A DNA stretch of 64,000 nt from Paenibacillus anaericanus (GTDB taxonomy: Bacteria > Bacillota > Bacilli > Paenibacillales > Paenibacillaceae). A program made the translations under genes and the position numbers. Location of the stretch: contig NZ_RZNY01000010.1 of NCBI RefSeq assembly GCF_003994475.1, forward strand, positions 124,001 to 188,000. The letters are read 5' to 3'. Below are positions 59,641-64,000 of this stretch, piece by piece. Each line of letters opens with the position of its first letter. Within the stretch, counting starts at the first letter, position 1. The notes beneath the pieces were generated by a model that saw nothing but the letters and a program-made list of their open reading frames with translations, was not told where the DNA came from and ran no database searches.

Positions 59641-59735
59641 CAATGCATGAGCATACATTAAATTAAAGAGCGCTGTTCCTGCCATACTTAGAATATCCCA
59701 AACTAAGGGATTAGCGAAAAGGAGAGAAAGATATT

Positions 59736-60773
59736 ATGAATCATTTATTTACACCTTATGAGTTAAAAGGTCTGAAATTAAAAAATCGGGTGGTTATGCC
59801 ACCTATGTGTCAGTATTCTGTACCAGCGAAAGATGGAATAGCAACGGACTGGCATTACGTGCATTATGTAAGCCGGGCAATTGGTGGAACGGGTTTAATT
59901 ATTGTTGAAATGACCGATGTGGAGCCAGATGGTCGGATTTCTGATTATGACCTCGGGATTTGGTCCGATGAACATATTCCTGCGTTGGCAAGAATCGTTG
60001 AGGCATGCCATTCCTATGGTGCTAAAGTGGGGATTCAAATTGGTCATACAGGACGTAAGGCGGAAGATGCAGCCGTTCCTGTAGCACCATCGGCTATTGC
60101 TTTTAACGAAAAATATAAAACGCCAAGAGAACTCACGACATCAGAAGTAAAAGAAATGGTTGAGAAGTTCCGTCTGGGTGTACAACGGGCAGTTAAAGCA
60201 GGATTTGATGTGATCGAGCTTCACGGTGCACATGGATATTTAATGCACCAATTCCATTCACCGTTAACTAACCGTAGATCAGATGAGTATGGACAGGATC
60301 TAACTCTATTCGGTACAGAAGTTATACGTGCTGCAAAAAGTGTGATGCCGGACGATATGCCATTGATTATGCGTATCTCTGCTATGGAATATGTAGAAGG
60401 TGGATATGGAATTAACGAGAGTGCGGAATTCAGTAAGGCATATAAAGAAGCTGGTGTGGATATGTTCCACATTAGTTCAGGTGGGGAAGGTGAAATTGCC
60501 GCTGCTGGTAGACCGGGTACGCATGCAGGTTATCAAGTTCCTCTGGCGAGAGAAATCAAGCAGCGCTTAGATGTTCCTGTTATTGCGGTTGGGAAATTGG
60601 ATGAACCTGCACTGGCCAATGCTGTAATTGGTAATGAAGAAGCTGACCTTGTTGCGGTAGGACGGGGAATGCTAAGAAATCCACATTGGACGCTGGAAGC
60701 TGCGGTTCAACTTAACCAAGAGACAGACTTCCCTAGACAATATCAGTTTGGTTTTCCAAGAATAACGAAATAA
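59736..60773 (+). CDS. namA: NADPH dehydrogenase/ene-reductase of the old yellow enzyme family
   Basis: 345 aa, FMN-binding TIM barrel, close in length and motifs to YqjM/NamA of Bacillus subtilis (338 aa). The YqjM-class redox Cys is present (PPMCQYS, Cys25) with the adjacent Tyr27. The substrate-binding pair is HGAHGYLMHQFHSP, and FMN-binding segments near the C-terminus are VGKLDEPALAN and LVAVGRGMLRNP. Reduces activated double bonds of electrophilic xenobiotics and is usually induced by them or by oxidative stress. A MarR regulator gene follows in the same direction. Confidence 0.93.
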   Translation: MNHLFTPYELKGLKLKNRVVMPPMCQYSVPAKDGIATDWHYVHYVSRAIGGTGLIIVEMTDVEPDGRISDYDLGIWSDEHIPALARIVEACHSYGAKVGIQIGHTGRKAEDAAVPVAPSAIAFNEKYKTPRELTTSEVKEMVEKFRLGVQRAVKAGFDVIELHGAHGYLMHQFHSPLTNRRSDEYGQDLTLFGTEVIRAAKSVMPDDMPLIMRISAMEYVEGGYGINESAEFSKAYKEAGVDMFHISSGGEGEIAAAGRPGTHAGYQVPLAREIKQRLDVPVIAVGKLDEPALANAVIGNEEADLVAVGRGMLRNPHWTLEAAVQLNQETDFPRQYQFGFPRITK

Positions 60774-60800
60774 AAAACTAAAACTAAGTTTGATGTCTTG

Positions 60801-60836
60801 GAGACCCACTTGATGGTGAAGTGGGTCTCTGTCTTT
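60801..60836 (+). terminator. Terminator of namA
   Basis: GAGACCCACT and AGTGGGTCTC arms around a nine-base loop, followed by TGTCTTTT. Confidence 0.92.
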
Positions 60837-60967
60837 TATAAGAGAAGATGAATGGAGTACCATGGCGCTCATATGCTCGTTATATGATGAACCTAATGTT
60901 ATAATATGAAAAAAGTAATATATAACTCATTCAACATTAGCTTTACGCTCTGGAAAGGATATATGAC

Positions 60968-61402
60968 ATGGGAAATGAAATTAATAATGACTATATAGGC
61001 ACGTGGTTGTCGCTAACACATATACAAATGAACGTGGCCAATGAGCTAGAATCTAATCTGCTAGAACAACATCAATTGTCTTTAAAAGAATTTTACTTGC
61101 TTTTATTTTTATCTCAAGCACCTGAGAAAAAGCTTAAATTGCATCAATTGGAGTCTATGGTTTCCTTAAGCCAGAGTGCGGTATCCAGACTAGTCAGTCG
61201 TTTTGAAGCAAAAGGCTGCGGAGCATTACAAAAACATATTTGCGAAAATGACCGCAGAAATGTCTATACTTCATTGACACAACTGGGTCAGGACAAACTC
61301 AATAGGGCACGAGGGACTTTTAACGAAGTTTTATTAAGAGCTTTACCAGAAAAAGAATTAGAGGATCTACTGCAACAGTTACTTCAATTGAAACAACAAT
61401 AA
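60968..61402 (+). CDS. MarR-family transcriptional regulator
   Basis: 144 aa. Winged helix of the MarR type: LKLHQLESMVSLSQSAVSRLVSRFEAKGCGALQKH and the wing CENDRRNVYTSLTQLGQDKL with the conserved Asp-Arg. Helices at both ends form the dimer interface. It has its own promoter-like TATAAT at 60900-60905 and a strong terminator. Given its place after namA it may repress namA in response to electrophiles, which is inference. Confidence 0.9.
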   Translation: MGNEINNDYIGTWLSLTHIQMNVANELESNLLEQHQLSLKEFYLLLFLSQAPEKKLKLHQLESMVSLSQSAVSRLVSRFEAKGCGALQKHICENDRRNVYTSLTQLGQDKLNRARGTFNEVLLRALPEKELEDLLQQLLQLKQQ

Positions 61403-61403
61403 G

Positions 61404-61446
61404 ATAGGACATCATTTACGAAAAATAAGGTAAATGATGTCCTATT
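61404..61446. terminator. Bidirectional terminator between marR and the cyclase gene
   Basis: Sixteen-base perfect stem (61404-61419 with 61430-61445) around a ten-base loop; convergent genes on both sides. Confidence 0.9.
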
Positions 61447-61469
61447 ATTTGTGCGTTCGCAACAATCCT

Positions 61470-63359
61470 TTAAGTCCCATACTTCCTTCTATAGTGACTC
61501 AGCGTAAGGAGCGGCCATATGTATCGGTAGCTGTGATAATGAATATAAATATAACCCGGAAGACCAGCACCTGTCGGATAAGTGGTAGTCCAATTATCCT
61601 CTTGCAGGGAAGCGATAAGTCTATTGATGCCTTTATTTATTGCAGCTGTTGGCTGCAAATGAACAGAGATGAGTGCGTCTAACGCCCATGCGGTTTGAGA
61701 AGGTGTACTTTCTCCTAAAGGAATGTAGAACTTGCGGCGATCACTTCTGCAGGATTCTCCCCATCCACCATCTTGGTTTTGTATACCTAATAGCCATTTC
61801 ACTCCTTTTTGTATAGTTTCATGGTCAGAGGATATGCCTGTTGCCTTTAAGCCAGTCAGCGCAGCCCAAGTACCATAAATGTAACAAATCCCCCATCTTC
61901 CATACCAAGATCCATCCTTCTCCTGATGATGAATGAGCCAGTTAGTTCCCCTTTTGATGAAGTCATGCTTAGTCCCTAGTCCCGCAGAGTTCCCAAGATA
62001 CTCCAAGGTGCGTCCAGTAAGGTCAGCTTCCGAGGGATCAATGGCAGCAGACTTGGCACCGTCTATTGCGAGCCATGTGAGTATTTCTTTATTTGTATTT
62101 TTTTCAAATGCTGGCCCGCCGCCGTCTTTATTTTGCATGGATATAATCCAATGAAGTCCACGATTCCACGAATCTAAATATGTTGAATCCGTATGGGATA
62201 AACTTTTGATTGCTCGTAAAGCAGCCGAAGTATCATCCACATCTGGGTTGAGGGTGTTGGTTTCTGAGAATCCCCATCCTCCGGGTATGGGATTAGGATT
62301 ATGAATACTCCAATCTGCCAATTTGTTCTGCTGGTTGGAGAGCAGATACGCAGTAGCGCGACGAATCACGACATGGTCATCAGGAATTCCTGATTCCTGC
62401 ATAGCGTAGGAGAGTAAAGCGGTATCCCATATGGTAGAGGGGGAGTTTTGAATCGTCGTTGTGCCGTTAGAGCGGAATTGCATAGCTGTTATGCCTTGCA
62501 CGGCATGAGTGATTAGTTGATGCTGTTTATCGTAACCTAGGGCAAGTAGAGCGAAAATCATGAGAATTGTGCTGCTGGCATAGCTGTAGAGGGTACCGTC
62601 CGATTCAATGCGCTGCAAAATGAACTGTTCAGCTTTTGTTGTGGCAGCTTTATGAGTTTTATGAGGAGTTCCAAAGAGTCTGCTTAGGCCTTGTTGGATG
62701 TTGTCCTGCATCTCCTGAAATTCACGGGAATTCTGCTCCTCGACGTCATTACGTTGACTGATAAGTTCGCTTAGATCAGGTGTTTGGGTTGTTTGTATAG
62801 AAAAGTCTCGATCAGCCATGATTAGCATGGGGGTTAGATGGACTCTTGAGTATCCTGAAAACTCAAAAAAGTTGATTGGAAAAGAAGAGGGGAAAAGTAG
62901 AAGTTCTAGTGGGATGGAGGAGATAGATGTTGGCCATTTACTTTGTCCAGTAGCAGCAAGGATCGACTTGGTCAAAAGACTGTTGACTTTTCCGAGACCG
63001 CCCTTAGATTGTATATAACGTTTGGCCCGTTGCATCGTCTCGTCGGTTATTTGGCTATAACCGGAATAGAGAAGGGCATAATAGGCTTCAACTGTAGCTG
63101 ATAAGTTTCCATCTTCTTCATCGGAGAACAATTTCCAACATCCATCAGGTTGTTGTTCGGCGAGAATTCGAGCATGTAACTGCTGAATAAGGACTTCGTT
63201 CTCTATGTTCAAAGTGCGAAAGAGAATGATTACATATGCATCTATGGTCGTTCCATTCTCAAAACAAAAACGCCAGGACCCATCTTGCTGCTGTTGCTCA
63301 ATAAGCGCTTCCGTCAGTCGTTGAATTTCCTTATCTACCTGGTTTATAACATTACCCAT
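61470..63359 (-). CDS. sqhC: Sporulenol synthase/squalene-hopene cyclase family protein
   Basis: 629 aa from the ATG at 63359, preceded by GGAGGT; the frame opens at 63395 without a site. Two alpha/alpha-barrel domains with QW-type repeats (QQQQDGSWRF, AEQQPDGCWKLF, HHQEKDGSWYGRWG, GIQNQDGGWGES). The catalytic acid motif is DVDD near residues 373-376. Length and motif spacing fit SqhC of Bacillus subtilis (632 aa), which cyclises a C35 polyprenyl to sporulenol in spores; a classic hopene cyclase is the alternative. Confidence 0.88.
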   Translation of the reverse strand: MGNVINQVDKEIQRLTEALIEQQQQDGSWRFCFENGTTIDAYVIILFRTLNIENEVLIQQLHARILAEQQPDGCWKLFSDEEDGNLSATVEAYYALLYSGYSQITDETMQRAKRYIQSKGGLGKVNSLLTKSILAATGQSKWPTSISSIPLELLLFPSSFPINFFEFSGYSRVHLTPMLIMADRDFSIQTTQTPDLSELISQRNDVEEQNSREFQEMQDNIQQGLSRLFGTPHKTHKAATTKAEQFILQRIESDGTLYSYASSTILMIFALLALGYDKQHQLITHAVQGITAMQFRSNGTTTIQNSPSTIWDTALLSYAMQESGIPDDHVVIRRATAYLLSNQQNKLADWSIHNPNPIPGGWGFSETNTLNPDVDDTSAALRAIKSLSHTDSTYLDSWNRGLHWIISMQNKDGGGPAFEKNTNKEILTWLAIDGAKSAAIDPSEADLTGRTLEYLGNSAGLGTKHDFIKRGTNWLIHHQEKDGSWYGRWGICYIYGTWAALTGLKATGISSDHETIQKGVKWLLGIQNQDGGWGESCRSDRRKFYIPLGESTPSQTAWALDALISVHLQPTAAINKGINRLIASLQEDNWTTTYPTGAGLPGYIYIHYHSYRYIWPLLTLSHYRRKYGT

Positions 63360-63455
63360 TTCTTTGATACCTCCGAAATAAGTGATTTGTACCATTGTAT
63401 GATGATGGGGGGAGGGAAATGAGGGAGGCTAAAGATGCAATCACGCTTCATCAAT

Positions 63456-63489
63456 AAAAACAAGCTAACCACGTCCGCTGGACGTGGTT
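63456..63489 (-). terminator. Terminator after the truncated permease
   Basis: AACCACGTCC and GGACGTGGTT arms with a three-base loop. On the minus strand a T-rich tract (CTTGTTTTT) follows. Confidence 0.8.
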
Positions 63490-63536
63490 TCTGTTTATGT
63501 TGGTGGATTAAGTAGAGCATCGATTAATAGATCTGG

Positions 63537-63746
63537 TTAACCTTTGATTCCCGTCGTCGCAATGCCTTCGGTGAAGTATCTTTGTCCAACCAAAAAGATA
63601 ATTGTAGCGGGAATAATCATAATCATTGTACCAGCCATAATGAGGTGCATCGGAGATGTAAGGCTACTACGTAGTGTTGATAACCCAAGTGCCACCGTGT
63701 ACATATCCTGGTCGTTCAAGTAGACGAGTTGATTCAAGAAGTCATT
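63537..63746 (-). pseudogene. C-terminal remnant of a sugar ABC permease (MalG/LacG type)
   Basis: About 70 codons survive, reading NDFLNQLVYLND, then TVALGLSTLRSS and a last membrane helix, and ending VGQRYFTEGIATTGIKG, the standard C-terminus of MalG-type permeases. The upstream coupling loop and four or five helices are missing: homology stops at the Asn-Asp-Phe-Leu and an in-frame stop lies at 63770. Probably a deletion remnant, although it still has its own terminator. Confidence 0.8.
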
Positions 63747-63781
63747 CGTACGGTTCTTTGAGATGTATTAGAGGGATAAGG

Positions 63782-63821
63782 TAGAGAAAGCCCAAGCAGA
63801 AATTTGCTTGGGCTTTCTCTA
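63782..63821. terminator. Perfect hairpin, terminator-like
   Basis: Sixteen-base perfect inverted repeat (63782-63797 with 63806-63821) around an eight-base loop. It lies just beyond the point where the permease remnant breaks off. Confidence 0.75.
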
Positions 63822-63850
63822 GGTATAAGCGATATACAAGACAGCACACT

Positions 63851-63876
63851 TTAATTTTTTTTGTAATAACCGATAT
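63851..63876 (+). promoter_or_regulatory. Possible sigma-D (motility) promoter of the FlxA-like gene
   Basis: TTAA (63851) and ACCGATAT (63869-63876) with a 14-base spacer, close to the sigma-D consensus TAAA-N15-GCCGATAT; 49 bases lie between it and the start codon. Confidence 0.55.
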
Positions 63877-63925
63877 TAAAGGTAGTGCTTATTCTATATA
63901 TAATAATTATTGAGGAGGAATCGGA

Positions 63926-64000
63926 ATGAATATTTCATCGTCAACATCGGGTCAAGTTTCTAATTCAGCGGCTGGCACTAGAGATATCGACAGTCAAATT
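63926..64000 (+). CDS. FlxA-like protein, N-terminal part (runs off the window)
   Basis: The ATG follows GAGGAGGAATCGG. The first 25 residues are Ser/Thr/Gln-rich and end in DIDSQI, as in FlxA-like proteins (PF14282), whose Ser-rich head leads into a coiled coil beginning IDSQIKAL or similar. FlxA is part of the flagellar regulon in Escherichia coli. Only the start is visible, so the call is tentative. Confidence 0.6.
   Translation, partial: MNISSSTSGQVSNSAAGTRDIDSQI

Overview
The window looks like the chromosome of a Paenibacillus-type, spore-forming, low-GC Gram-positive bacterium. This is judged from strong Shine-Dalgarno sites, small sporulation-type proteins (YjcZ-like, DUF1540), a sporulenol synthase-like cyclase, LplA/B/C-type sugar transporters without a local ATPase, and large membrane-anchored AraC regulators. 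I see no insertion sequence, prophage or CRISPR array.

Layout. (1) 1-3453: end of pstS, then pstC-pstA-pstB (phosphate uptake) and a terminator. (2) 3467-6150: small and sporulation-like genes, namely a His/Gly-rich repeat protein, a 58-aa protein, a YjcZ-like peptide, a decayed YcaQ-like fragment, a Cys-containing DUF1540 peptide and a SPASM-type radical SAM enzyme directly upstream of it. (3) 6318-8640: tRNA-Ala and tRNA-Lys, then an MFS efflux pump and its TetR repressor. This pair is bounded on the far side by a decayed copy of the tRNA-Lys 3' end. (4) 8728-11710: a degenerate repeat cluster, a nuclease-like/winged-helix protein with an attenuator-like leader, and a divergent DrrAB-type ABC exporter. 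(5) 11718-13691: secreted GH8 glucanase/chitosanase with FN3 and discoidin domains.

(6) 14079-48328 is a 34-kb pectin catabolism region. On the minus strand lies uxaB-uxaA-uxaC, then a double esterase, an enolase-superfamily enzyme and a TIM-barrel protein, with a LacI regulator upstream. On the plus strand are an AraC sensor-regulator and two carbohydrate ABC importers plus one orphan binding protein. The same strand carries two pectin methylesterases, two GH28 enzymes, three GH105 enzymes, a GH43 enzyme and a further esterase. A second AraC sensor-regulator lies on the minus strand at 36405-38750. None of the plus-strand pectin enzymes has a signal peptide. The apparent logic is that methylated and acetylated oligogalacturonides are imported, de-esterified and cut in the cytoplasm, and galacturonate is taken to 2-keto-3-deoxygluconate by UxaC-UxaB-UxaA. 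One GH105-GH28 pair has been duplicated.

(7) 48453-53209: a two-component system with an ABC transporter, preceded by a direct-repeat operator. (8) 53299-53952: orphan SUFU-domain protein. (9) 53990-59583: Fur-controlled siderophore uptake flanked by two esterases. (10) 59612-61446: NamA-like ene-reductase and a MarR regulator. (11) 61470-63359: sporulenol/hopene cyclase. (12) 63456-64000: a truncated sugar permease remnant and the start of a FlxA-like gene behind a possible sigma-D promoter.

All calls come from reading the sequence. No database search was run, so family names rest on recognised motifs and overall resemblance.
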